From assembly GCA_963854835.1 (NCBI GenBank), contig OY978525.1:48673929-48737928 (forward strand): a stretch of DNA of 64,000 nt, read 5' to 3'. This document shows positions 22,602-31,870 of the stretch, one piece after another (position 1 is the stretch's first letter; each line of letters starts with the position of its first letter). Below the pieces are notes generated by a model. The model ran no database searches and had not been told where the DNA came from. It saw only the letters and a list, made by a program, of their open reading frames with translations. Position numbers and translations under genes: made by a program. This DNA is from Megamerina dolium (Eukaryota; Arthropoda; Insecta; Diptera; Megamerinidae).

Positions 22602-25593
22602 GTGCATTCAGATAAATCTAAACCACTGTGAAGCAGCACAAGATATCCTCCTGAAAACAATAGCTGAACAACAAATTGACGTTGCACTAATAAGCGAGCA
22701 ATACAAAAATCTAGTAAATAATGGAAAGTGGTTAAGCGACATGAGCAGTAAAGCAGCGATATGGACCTGCGGCAATCTGCCTTTTGAACGCAAAAGTAGC
22801 ACCCAACATGTAGGCTTTGTCTACGCACAAATTAAAGGAGTACATTTCTACAGTTGCTATGCACCGCCAAGTGCAACAATACAAGAATTCGAAGATATGG
22901 TAGACCGATTGGTGAATGAAGCGAGAGGGAAATCACCCATAATAATCGGGGGTGACTTTAATGCCTGGGCTACGGAGTGGGGTAGTGTACGCACGAACCG
23001 TAGAGGGACTCTAGTCTTAGAAGCGTTTGCCTGTTTAGACATGGTGGTGCTGAATCATGGTAATGCATTCACCTTCGATAATGGAAGAGGAGGATCAGTT
23101 GTGGATATTACATTCGCAAGCCGTACGTTAGCAAGAGTTATGGAATGGAAAGTGTCGGATGTATATACACATAGCGACCATATGGCTATTGTGTTCAATA
23201 CGAAACCTACTACAAGGTTTCAATTACGCAGAACACAAACAAAGGCACAAACAAACGGCTGGAAAGTTAAAAAACTTGATATGGACGTTTTGGAATACGT
23301 CCTTAATGATCTGTATACAATCGAAGGCAATGCTGAAAAACAAGCAGAGCATGTAATGCGATTACTTGAGAAAGTATGTGACGCAGCAATGCCTCGAAAG
23401 GGGAAAAGTAACGGGAGGGCCCCAGTATACTGGTGGAACGAAGATATAGCTAGCTTACGCTCACAATGTCATAGACACCGCAGAATGCAACAGAGGGGCA
23501 GAGGTACAGAACAATATGGGAATTTGCAATCGCAGTACAAGGCGACAAGGAAACTGCTACGGAAAGCGATATCCAAGAGCAAAAAGCAGGCATTTCTTAA
23601 CTTAATTGATGAAGTGCAAAACAATCCCTGGGGGAGCGCGTACAGGATTGTGCTGAATAAAGTTAATAGCAATAATGCTAATTCCCCCATCTGCCCGCCC
23701 ATTATGTCAAATATCGTAAATGGCTTATTCCCACAACAGAGCTCGGAAATGGTTGAATCGGAAATCCAAGTTGATATAGACACAATTCCACCTATAACCC
23801 CAGACGAAGTTGCCACAGCTGCACATAAAATCAAAAATGAGAAAACCCCAGGACTTGATGGTATACCTAACGTGGTACTCAAAACAGCAATTAAAATGAA
23901 GCCAGAAGTTTTTGCGCAATTATACACGGCCTGCTTTAGAGAAGGATCATTTCCACGTCGGTGGAAACGCCAAAGACTTGTCCTAATCCCCAAAGGCGAT
24001 AAACCACCGGATGAACCGTCTTCATATCGTCCACTATGTATGCTGGATACTGCGGGTAAGGTACTGGAGCGGATTATATGCTCTAGACTGGAAAAATACA
24101 CTGAAGGTGAAACAGGCCTTTCTGAATGGCAATATGGATTCAGGAAAAAGCGCAGTACTGTAGATGCGATTGAAAAAGTGTGTGAAATTGCAAAAAAAGC
24201 AATGGAAGGGAAAAGATGGAGAGGGGGCAGTAAAGAATATTGTGCTGTTGTAACCCTAGATATCAAAAATGCTTTTAATTCAGCAAATTGGTCGTATATA
24301 CTAAATGCTCTTCGAGGTATCCATGCACCGGCGTACTTGATTCGAATAATTACAAATTATTTTAAAAGTAGAACTTTGTACTATGACACAGAAGAAGGAC
24401 CAAAGCAGTACATGGTGACGGGTGGAGTACCGCAAGGCTCGGTACTGGGACCACTTCTCTGGAACATTATGTACGACGGTATACTTAAAATACAGAAGCC
24501 GAAAGGAGTAAATATCATTGGGTATGCAGACGATATCGCTATCACGGTAGTTGCAAAAACCCTGCCGGAAGTAAAACGAAACGCTGAAGAAACAATTAAA
24601 AGTGTTAAACAGTGGCTTGAGTTAGCGGGACTAGATCTCGCGGATCATAAAACCGAAGCAGTATTAATGAGTAGCCGGAAGAAGGTAGAGCATATTGATG
24701 TGCGTGTTGGTAGCCACATCATATCATCCATGCCATACATTAAGTACTTGGGAGTCCTATTGGACCATAGGTTAAATTTTAAAGAACACCTCAAATATGC
24801 GGGTGTTAAAGCAGCAAAAGCAAGTGCGGCATTGTCGTGGCTCATGCCGAATATTGGTGGACCACGTCAACCGATTAGACATCTACTCACAGGTGTCAAC
24901 ACATCGATAGTAATGTACGCTGCACCCGTATGGGCTACAGCGACTGGTTGTAGCTCTTACATGAGAGGGATAACAGCTGCATACAGATTATCGTCCCTAA
25001 GAGTCTGTAGCGCATTTCGCACAGTCTCTAATGATGCAGCGAATGTAATCGCGTGCCGGTGTCCTATTGATATCATAGCGGCCCAAGCGAGGTCAATTCG
25101 TGATAATAAAAAACTACCGCAGGCTGAGCGGATAGAAGTAGAAAATATAATTAGCCATAGTGAACGAGTATGGCAATATAGATGGGACGCATCGACTAAA
25201 GGGCGGTGGACACATACACTAATACCCAATATAAAAACTTGGATAGACAGGAAACATGGAGAGATACACTACCACCTGACCCAGTTCCTCAGTGGCCATG
25301 GATGCTTCAGAGAGTATTTGTATAGATGCAAACACGTTGATGACCCGTGGTGCCTATATTGCAAGCACGAAATTGAGAACGCACAACATGTGCTATTGAG
25401 GTGCGTCAGGTTTGAAGGCGAGCGCTCCCAGCTGGAACGGTTAATGCTACGGCCGCTAACACCGGAGGGACTTATCCGATGTATGCTCTCCTCGACAGAA
25501 GCATGGAACGCGTCAGCAGACATCATTACAAGAATGATGCAAAGATTGCGACGTGACGAACAGGCGGCACGTACAAGAAATAGCGGAGAGTGA
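22594..25593 (+). CDS. R1-clade ORF2 (endonuclease and reverse transcriptase)
   Basis: The product has 999 residues. The endonuclease (about 1-215) keeps N9 in the start IRCIQINLNH, GGDFNAW at about 119-125 and SDH at 194-196, all expected catalytic positions. The RT follows with [59 protein letters not shown] and YADD at 644-647. The C-terminus has C920, C923, then H and C, the CCHC motif. There is no RNase H, as usual in R1. It carries out target-primed reverse transcription in the nucleus. No lesion is visible. Confidence 0.9.
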   Translation: MIRCIQINLNHCEAAQDILLKTIAEQQIDVALISEQYKNLVNNGKWLSDMSSKAAIWTCGNLPFERKSSTQHVGFVYAQIKGVHFYSCYAPPSATIQEFEDMVDRLVNEARGKSPIIIGGDFNAWATEWGSVRTNRRGTLVLEAFACLDMVVLNHGNAFTFDNGRGGSVVDITFASRTLARVMEWKVSDVYTHSDHMAIVFNTKPTTRFQLRRTQTKAQTNGWKVKKLDMDVLEYVLNDLYTIEGNAEKQAEHVMRLLEKVCDAAMPRKGKSNGRAPVYWWNEDIASLRSQCHRHRRMQQRGRGTEQYGNLQSQYKATRKLLRKAISKSKKQAFLNLIDEVQNNPWGSAYRIVLNKVNSNNANSPICPPIMSNIVNGLFPQQSSEMVESEIQVDIDTIPPITPDEVATAAHKIKNEKTPGLDGIPNVVLKTAIKMKPEVFAQLYTACFREGSFPRRWKRQRLVLIPKGDKPPDEPSSYRPLCMLDTAGKVLERIICSRLEKYTEGETGLSEWQYGFRKKRSTVDAIEKVCEIAKKAMEGKRWRGGSKEYCAVVTLDIKNAFNSANWSYILNALRGIHAPAYLIRIITNYFKSRTLYYDTEEGPKQYMVTGGVPQGSVLGPLLWNIMYDGILKIQKPKGVNIIGYADDIAITVVAKTLPEVKRNAEETIKSVKQWLELAGLDLADHKTEAVLMSSRKKVEHIDVRVGSHIISSMPYIKYLGVLLDHRLNFKEHLKYAGVKAAKASAALSWLMPNIGGPRQPIRHLLTGVNTSIVMYAAPVWATATGCSSYMRGITAAYRLSSLRVCSAFRTVSNDAANVIACRCPIDIIAAQARSIRDNKKLPQAERIEVENIISHSERVWQYRWDASTKGRWTHTLIPNIKTWIDRKHGEIHYHLTQFLSGHGCFREYLYRCKHVDDPWCLYCKHEIENAQHVLLRCVRFEGERSQLERLMLRPLTPEGLIRCMLSSTEAWNASADIITRMMQRLRRDEQAARTRNSGE

Positions 25594-25796
25594 AAACACT
25601 CAAATCCTGCCTTGCGAAGGAATGCCTTGATTGGTGGTACCGCAAGGATGAACAGGACAGTGATATCGGGGGAGGTGGTTTTAGTACGTAGGTACATATC
25701 GGGGCATAGCCTCAATGTGTGAATCGTGCATGCTGAATAGTACGGGCTACTCAGTATCTATGAAGATTTCCACCTTCCAGCGTATCGAAGCAAAAA

Positions 25797-25813
<17 letters not shown>

Positions 25814-25827
<14 letters not shown>

Positions 25828-25863
25828 CACACATATATGTATATATATATATATATATATATA
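25814..25863. repeat. (CA)n(TA)n microsatellite between two transposons
   Basis: A CA run directly follows the A-tail of the R1-clade element. It passes into a TA run that supplies the TA target of the pogo/Tigger element at 25864. Confidence 0.95.
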
Positions 25864-28075
25864 CACCTAATTCTGTTTTTACGCGAACTTTTTTTACGCG
25901 AATTTGATTTAACGCGATTCCAAAAAAATACATATTGCGTTCTGTTTTTACGCGATTTGACTTGATTTAACGCGGTCTAAAAATGCATTTTTATCCAAAA
26001 AACGAGTGTTTTTACCAGATTTGGGGAATTTTAAACTAAATACATAGTTGGCAACACAGCAAATCATGTGGTACGAAAAATCTACTACAATCATAACAGG
26101 GGATTTCCCTTGTTTGTTTCTAATAATTTCTGGTGAATGTACAGTGCAAGAGTGCAGTCAAAATTCAGTGTTAAAGGTGAATATATTTAAAAAAATCGAA
26201 TTATATGATAGAAAATAAAAATTATTCGCATATAAATATTTCTAAATTCAATAAACGGTATTTAATACATAGGTACATATTTGCCATGTATTTATTTATT
26301 ACGTGCACTTAATTATTTTTATAGGTTAACTAATCACAATTTAGAATGTCCGCTACAAAACAAACTAAAAGAAAGGCTATTTCTTTGGAAGATAAAATCA
26401 AAATTTTAGATGGTCTAGCCGCTGGAGAAAGTGCCACTTCAGTAGGAAAACGTTTTAGTTTGAACGAATCTACCATAAGGACGATAAAAAAAAATGGGGA
26501 ATCTATTCGACAATCTGTGATTGCTGGAACAAAATTAAGTGCCGCAAAACTGGCTAAAATAATTGAAGATGGTGGCTATACTCCGGATCAGGTATGGAAT
26601 GCGGATGAAACAGGCCTTTTCTGGAAACGAATGCCAAATCGAACATACGTAGCTAAAGCCCAGAAAACCGCTAGTGGGTTTAAGGTAGCCAAAGATCGTG
26701 TGACCTTTTTATTTTGCTCCAACGCTTCAGGAAATCGGATGTTAAAACCCTTACTTGTAAATCGAGCTCTAAAACCACGGTCGATGAAAGGCGTTAATAT
26801 GGACTCATTACCCGTTCACTGGGCAGCTAATAAAAAGGCCTGGGTAACAACTGAGTTTTTTACCGAATGGTTTCTCAAATATTTTGTACCGGAAGTTCGG
26901 CGCTTTATGAGTGATAAGGGCCTTGATTTTAAAGTTCTGTTGACTATAGACAATGCACCAGGTCATCCACATTTAGAGCATCCAAATGTCCAATTTTGTT
27001 TTCTGCCTCCAAATACAACATCGTTAATACAGCCGCTTGATCAAGGAATTATTGCAACTTTTAAGATCTACTATGTGAAGCAAACATTCAGGTACATTTT
27101 GGATAAAATAATGAATGATGAAAATTTAACAGTCACGGATGCATGGAAGAAATTTTCTATTAATGACTGTATCAAAAATGCTGGATTAGCGCTATCAGAA
27201 TTAAAAGAATTAACGTTAAACGCATGTTGGAGAGCAGTTTGGCCGGAATGCGTTAAAAATAACAGCCCAGTTCCTTGTAATACGGTTGAATATTCAAACA
27301 TCATAGCCTTAGCTCATGATGTAGGCGGAGAAGGCTTTGATGATTTATCGTCTGCAGATATCGATGAATTATTGTTAGATAAAGCACTTAGCGATGATGA
27401 AATCATTGGTTTTGCGCTCGAGATACCCGATACCAATGGAATTAGTGAAAATGACGAAGAGGTTCTTACCCTCATTGCATCCCTAGTTAAAGAAGGACTT
27501 CAAATGGCAGCTAAATTGGGCGATCATTTTCGCAAGCATGATCCTAATGAGGAAAGAGCCGCGAAATTTCAACGTGATGTGAAATTATTAATGGGCAACT
27601 ATCGTGAATTACATAACAGCCTTATGAAAACTGGAAGTCAACGATTGATGACGGAATTTCTGACTAAAATCAATGAGCCATCACCACCACTTGAGGATGA
27701 ATTTGGAAATGTTTCCAGCGATGACAGTGATGCTGAAGTCTATCGTAAACGAATGCGATTATCAGAAAGTGAGACTGATTAAACTTAATTTTTATATGTT
27801 TTTTAGTTTTATGATTTTTATGATTTTTATGATTTGTTTTTCTAAATGATCTGTTTCTTTTCTATTATTTTTGGTTACTTTTTGTTAAAATAATATACAT
27901 ATGTGCATGAAGCAATATGAATTTGAATTATACTTTTTTCACCTTATTTTAGCTGATATTTATTATATGGAACCAATCCCCTCTTTTTATATGGATACCC
28001 TATCTTTTTTTACGCGATTTTTTTTTACGCGAGTTTTTGAGGAACGTATCTATCGCGTAAAAACCGAATTAGGTG
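25864..28075 (+). mobile_element. pogo/Tigger DNA transposon
   Basis: The left end CACCTAATTCTGTTTTTACG and the right end (reverse complement CACCTAATTCGGTTTTTACG) form terminal inverted repeats of about 22 bp. More ACGCGA-type subterminal motifs follow on both sides. TA flanks both ends (25862-25863 and 28076-28077), the target duplication of this superfamily. The element is 2212 bp and carries one transposase ORF. It is inserted in a microsatellite next to the R1-clade copy. Confidence 0.92.
26346..27782 (+). CDS. Tigger-type transposase lacking the second HTH
   Basis: The protein has 478 residues and an uninterrupted frame. The N-terminus is a CENP-B/pogo-type HTH (KAISLEDKIKILDGLAAGES to STIRTIKKN, about 10-55). 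The DDE domain shows NADETG with D87, TIDNAPGH with D202 and QPLDQG with D232. A DD29D spacing is typical for pogo. Known Tigger proteins have about 110 more residues between the first HTH and NADETG, forming the second CENP-B HTH. Here KLSAAKLAKIIEDGGYTPD joins the two parts directly. This looks like an in-frame internal deletion, so TIR binding is probably impaired. Confidence 0.88.
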   Translation: MSATKQTKRKAISLEDKIKILDGLAAGESATSVGKRFSLNESTIRTIKKNGESIRQSVIAGTKLSAAKLAKIIEDGGYTPDQVWNADETGLFWKRMPNRTYVAKAQKTASGFKVAKDRVTFLFCSNASGNRMLKPLLVNRALKPRSMKGVNMDSLPVHWAANKKAWVTTEFFTEWFLKYFVPEVRRFMSDKGLDFKVLLTIDNAPGHPHLEHPNVQFCFLPPNTTSLIQPLDQGIIATFKIYYVKQTFRYILDKIMNDENLTVTDAWKKFSINDCIKNAGLALSELKELTLNACWRAVWPECVKNNSPVPCNTVEYSNIIALAHDVGGEGFDDLSSADIDELLLDKALSDDEIIGFALEIPDTNGISENDEEVLTLIASLVKEGLQMAAKLGDHFRKHDPNEERAAKFQRDVKLLMGNYRELHNSLMKTGSQRLMTEFLTKINEPSPPLEDEFGNVSSDDSDAEVYRKRMRLSESETD

Positions 28076-28079
28076 TATA

Positions 28080-28155
28080 TGCCACTTATATGCCACTTAT
28101 ATGCCCAGAAGGGCGCTTTGACCGACTTATCTTTCACTATTGTTGTGCGTGTTAA
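28080..28155 (-). repeat. SINE 3' tail fragment
   Basis: The bases TATTGTTGTGCGTGTTAAA and the preceding GCCACTTATATGCCCAGAAG match the tail of the SINE copies at 38288-38638 and 39120-39415. Only the tail is present; the tRNA-like head is missing. It abuts the right end of the Tigger element. Confidence 0.65.
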
Positions 28156-28279
28156 ATAAATTTATAAAATACATAAAATGCAAATACATATTAATTACTT
28201 CCTACTTTTTTGTTTTGATTACACAAGTTTCTATTTCTATTATTTTTATTATGTTTTATTGCTGCAGCGTACATTTGGT

Positions 28280-28540
28280 TTATATTGTGTAAGTCCTTTT
28301 AATGGTTCTGTTTGTGTTTTGTTGTATTCTCAATGTTTCAATTGTCATTCTGTTTCTATATCTACGTTCTAGGTCTAAAATTTTTGCATTATTAAAATCC
28401 GCTATGTGTTTGGTTTCTTGAAGATGTTGTGCTAACGCAAGTGTTGTCTTGTTATTTTTTATGTCTGATTTCTATTCCGATAGTCTTGTACCAAAAGCTC
28501 TTTTTGTTATACCTATGTATATTTTATTGCAGTTTATTGC
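28280..28540 (-). pseudogene. Penelope-like element, GIY-YIG endonuclease fragment
   Basis: One minus-strand frame reads NCNKIYIGITKRAFGTRLSE, one stop, then KSDIKNNKTTLALAQHLQ, HIADFNNAKILDLERRY and IKRTYTI. This matches the C-terminal GIY-YIG nuclease of Penelope retroelements: the YIG core, the downstream R, the ALAQH motif and the ILD-E-Y motif. No RT domain was found next to it. The single stop and the isolation show it is a fossil. The surrounding 28160-28870 is otherwise non-coding. Confidence 0.7.
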
Positions 28541-28871
28541 TCTCCGAAATTAGGCAACTTTCAGACTTTTCTGTACTTACGGACTTCGGTTATAGAGCAG
28601 CTTCCATACAATTGGACTAAATAATCTTTCAGACTTGCGTGCTTAAAGCCGCAAATTTGGTATAGAGCTTGAGCTTTATGGTTTTTTATTACAATATATT
28701 AAGGCAATGATTTTCGTGTTTGCATTTGCATAATTTATATTTGTCTGTTATGCATACACTAATTACTGTTTATAAAATTAGAAATAATATGATAAAGCAT
28801 AATCTAATTCTAAACTACACAGAGAACCCACCATACACTTTTCGGAATCAAATAAGTATTAAAATTACTTG

Positions 28872-30189
28872 TTATACCCTGCATAATGCAATATGCATGG
28901 TATATTCATTTCGGTCAGATGTTTGTGTCCATTTGAAGGAATCTCCGGAGATATAGACATAGATATATATATTCGTGATCAGCGTCGATTAAATTTTCGA
29001 TTTAACGATGTCCGTCCGTCCGTCCGTCCGTCCGTCTGTCTGTCACCTGGCTGGTTCGCACGATAACTTGAGTAAATATTGAGTTATTTCGACGAAATTT
29101 AGCACAAGTAACCTACGATCCAAGGGTACGGAGGGGATTGATATTGCGCATGATCGGTCAATAGCCACGCCCACACCAAGCATTCAAAGTGACTAACCTC
29201 TGAATTTTCAAAATCTTTAACTTGCTATAACTCACATAATATACCACTTCGGACAACAATATTTCGCACATAGAGTTATATTATACTACTATATAACCTC
29301 GCCAAAAGTGGGTGAGCCACGCCTACTTTCTAGCGTAGCCCCCATACAAAATAACTGAAATTCTTTTAAATTCAAACAGCCGTACCTTCGGCAATATTCT
29401 GTCCAGAATAACCATAATTGACACTTAAATTAATATCGTAGTCGGTAATAATCTGGCAGAAAATCAGTGTGCCACACCCACTCCTTCATGGGTCTCCCAT
29501 ACAAAGTCGAGGGAATTAAACTAAAATTTTAAGCTCCATAACTTGCAAATTATTCAGCGTAGAATAACGAGATTTAAGGTGTGGATTAGTATTGTACGAG
29601 CAACTAGGCTCACAGGAAATGGGAGCGCCACGCACACTGTTTACCGTAGCCCCTGTACAAAATGAGTGAAATTCTTTTAAATTGAAATAGCTGTAACTTC
29701 TGCATACTTCTGTCTAGAACAAATATAATTAATACTTCAGCTAATATGGTAGTCGAAAATAATCTGACAAAAAATCAACATGCCACACCCACTTCTTAAT
29801 AGGGCTTCCATACAAAATTTGGAAAATTAAAAAAAATTTAAACCGCTATAACTTACGAACTATTCAGCGTAGGACAACCAAATTTAAGGAGTGGATTGAT
29901 ATTGAAAAATTAATTAGATATACAAGAAAGAGGTAAGCCACGCCCACTTTTTATATAGCTTCCGTACAAAATCTCGGATTTATCTTAAACATTAAAACAC
30001 CCATAACTTACTAAATAATACGCCTAGGTCAACCTATTGCAACCTAGGTAGTTTAGTATTATAGGCAGAAATTATTCCTCAAAAATTGGTAGCCTGGTTC
30101 TTAATGTAGCTTCTATACAAAGTAGTGGAAGAAAAGGATGGATATACGAGCAAACTTTTTATATATACCTCTACATATGCAGGGTATAA
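28872..30189. mobile_element. Non-coding TIR element with internal 155-bp repeats
   Basis: TTATACCCTGCATA at 28872-28885 is inverted at 30176-30189. A (GTCC)n run lies at 29010-29044. Inside, a motif GCCACgCCcAC occurs at 29164, 29316, 29471, 29627, 29782 and 29937, so units are spaced 152, 155, 156, 155 and 155 bases. Alternate units are more alike (ATACAAAAT...AAATTCTTTTAAATT). There is no open frame. It looks like a non-autonomous DNA transposon that grew by tandem duplication. Confidence 0.75.
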
Positions 30190-30244
30190 TTTGGCCGGCC
30201 CCAGCCGACTGTAAGGAGATTTTTTCAGAACAGAAATAGTGCAG

Positions 30245-30346
30245 AATCAATTAGACATTATGGTATAAAAATATTTATTAAATTACTCGATGATCAATCA
30301 ATTAGACATTATGGTATAAAAATATTTATTAAATTACCCGATGATT
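30245..30346. repeat. Two-copy 51-bp tandem repeat
   Basis: The unit beginning AATCAATTAGACATTATGG occurs at 30245-30295 and 30296-30346 with one base difference (CTCGATGAT against CCCGATGAT). It lies between the TIR element and the host exons. Confidence 0.95.
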
Positions 30347-30585
30347 TTGACTAGACATTTAGTTTATGAAATTTTGGACAACTATTCTCTTAGTATTATT
30401 ATTCATTTATTATTAAGTGACTATCAATTGTAATTTTCCGCTTTAATTGCAGCGTTTAGTGTAATGAAAATTGTATTTAGTTATTTTTTCCACACAAGAT
30501 GTATTTTTTTTTTGGGAAATAACAAAGAAATGAATAATAAAGAAAAAAATTTGAGTTAGTGACCAATTAGCAGTTAATGGCGCTA

Positions 30586-30620
30586 ATAAAATAAAATAAA
30601 ATAAAATAAAATAAAATAAA
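30586..30620. repeat. (AAAAT)n microsatellite beside a splice donor
   Basis: Seven ATAAA units end only about ten bases from the donor GTACGT at 30631. It lies inside the intron. Confidence 0.95.
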
Positions 30621-30631
30621 GTACTACGTAC

Positions 30632-30732
30632 CTTAATCCTGTTGGTATAACACAAATCAACGTAAAACAATTGATGACCAATCGTATGAGATAGGAAATA
30701 AGTTCCGTCAAACCATGCATAGATTGCAGTCC
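30632..30732 (-). CDS. Host membrane protein, exon with last membrane helix
   Basis: The exon runs from the acceptor TTTACAG (AG at 30734-30733) to the donor AAG|GTACGT. It is 101 nt: 33 codons plus AG, starting in phase 0. It encodes GLQSMHGLTELISYLIRLVI followed by NCFTLICVIPTGL, a strongly hydrophobic helix. The leftover AG joins the A at 13540 to make an arginine codon, which leads into RWRRES. This phase match is the main reason for linking it to the exons at 12.5-13.5 kb. Confidence 0.8.
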
Positions 30733-30804
30733 CTGTAAATTAATAAGAACAACTTATTTTATTAAATATTCTCTCAAATAGAAGTGTTAAATCAAAACCT
30801 TTAC

Positions 30805-31044
30805 CCAATGTTGTGTTGTCATAATCATTACAAATATTAACTCAGGTATAGAGAGCAAGCCTATGACTGCCGACCAAACGAACAATCCCCATGGCAAGCC
30901 TGTTACCAAGCCATGAATCAAAATAGTAGTGGCCACATAGACTACAAAAAACTGTGTGCAGAGTATGTAAGTGGAACATGGTAATTTGGCATGTGCCTCC
31001 AATATCCAAGAAACCTTGCAAGAAAAAGCCGCTAAATATACGAT
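30805..31044 (-). CDS. Host membrane protein, upstream exon with two to three helices
   Basis: The exon lies between the acceptor TTTTTATAG (AG at 31046-31045) and the donor TGG|GTAAAG. Its 240 nt make 80 codons in one frame without a stop. Hydrophobic stretches include IVYLAAFSCKVSWI, STYILCTQFFVVYVATTILI and WGLFVWSAVIGLLSIPELIF. A small multi-pass protein of insects (DUF4728 or MARVEL-like) is possible, but I do not recognise it securely. Exons with the N-terminus must lie upstream (above 31046), perhaps outside the window. The intron to the next exon is 72 bp. Confidence 0.8.
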
Positions 31045-31189
31045 CTATAAAAATAGAAACTGTAACATGTTATCAAAGTATTTAAAGTATGCACAGATTT
31101 AAAAGTATTCTCAGAATATTCATATAAGTTAACAAAAAAATGTTTGTATTAATTTCTTGACGGTTTGTTAAATCATGACACTCTTCGCT

Positions 31190-31690
31190 AGTTATGGAAT
31201 AGAGTACGACTTCACGAATTTGACAGGAAGCACCTTCCTATTTTGAAAGATTTCCTCCTCGGCGGCTATATTAACAAGCAAACCTGCAGTATCTGGGGCC
31301 CTGAATCCACCGCATCCCCCGCGAGTCACTGTTTGGTGCGGTTTATGGGTCGAAGGCATCACACAAAACTCGCATCAATTCGGACTTTTTATGTCGCAAA
31401 TTTCTGAATCGTGTAGTTTTTGTCGCGGTGATGTGAATTGGCCGCCCAGATCATGGGATTTTACGTCATTAGAATCGGAGAATAAAGTCTACGTGAATGA
31501 TCCGAAGACAATTTGAGACTTAAAAAGCAATAATACATCGGTGATTTCGGCCATTCCGAAGGTTATACCGCAAAATTTCATCAAGAATATGGCCGAAAGA
31601 GTGAGATATCTACGGAATAGTCGCCGCGACTATCAGCGAAGTTATTTTCCACACATAATCTTATTGTTTTATCAAAGGTGCAATCAACCA
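31190..31690 (+). pseudogene. rosa-like mariner transposase relic
   Basis: Plus-strand pieces read FLLGGYINKQTCSIWGPES, then SCRGDVNWPPRSWDFTSLES and ENKVYVNDPKTI, then IPQNFIKNMAERVRYL. They match in order the middle and C-terminal parts of the transposase at 47220-48210 (FSLGGYVNKQNCRIWGSE, RRGDIKWPPRSCDL). The segment between is deleted and frames shift. It lies upstream of the host exon at 31044, within the preceding intron or the 5' flank. Confidence 0.75.
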
Positions 31691-31870
31691 CCATAACAAC
31701 AACAACAACAGTAGCATTAGAAACATCGATAACCGAAGCACCACACCAGCGCGAACCATGCAATTAAGCCGGCAACACTCCCCTCACATTCATTTTTGGT
31801 CCTTGGAGCCGGAATTGCTCGCATCGACTGGTAAGCTCTTGCCAACAAAGTAAAATATCAATGATAGTGA
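31690..31870 (+). mobile_element. Possible BEL/Pao leader fragment
   Basis: An ACAACA run is followed by CATTCATTTTTGGTCCTTGG and further bases that match the piece at 10026-10075. Translation gives SLEPELLASTGKL. The match between the two sites is direct; the BEL assignment is by family resemblance only. From 31870 to 32430 there is AT-rich sequence without a gene. Confidence 0.35.

Larger units (their letters stand above)
20740..25813 (+). mobile_element. R1-clade non-LTR retrotransposon, apparently full length
   Basis: The element has a 5' leader, ORF1, ORF2 overlapping it by 8 bases, a 3' UTR of about 200 bases and an A-run at 25792-25813. It is followed directly by (CA)n(TA)n. The exact 5' border is uncertain; it should lie between about 20566 (end of the ACAY tract resumed after the neighbouring insertion) and 21133 (probable ORF1 start), and 20740 is my estimate. 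I could not find a matching target-site duplication. Both ORFs are intact, so it may be competent. It is the parental type of the truncated copy at 14779. Confidence 0.8.
13541..30631 (-). other. 17.1-kb intron filled with transposons
   Basis: The donor AAG|GTACGT at 30631 and the acceptor TTTTTTAG at 13541 are in matching phase 2/1, so I infer one intron. It contains three R1-clade retrotransposons, one pogo/Tigger element, a Penelope fragment, a SINE fragment, a 1.3-kb TIR element and several simple repeats. The two R1-clade copies lie antisense to the host gene. The neighbouring introns are only 59 and 72 bp, so the size is due to insertions. 13541-14590 shows no gene. Confidence 0.65.

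Noticed and set aside
29010..29044. (GTCC)n run as a CRISPR-like or regulatory repeat
   Set aside because: It is a simple tetranucleotide run within a transposable element; there are no spacers and the genome is eukaryotic.
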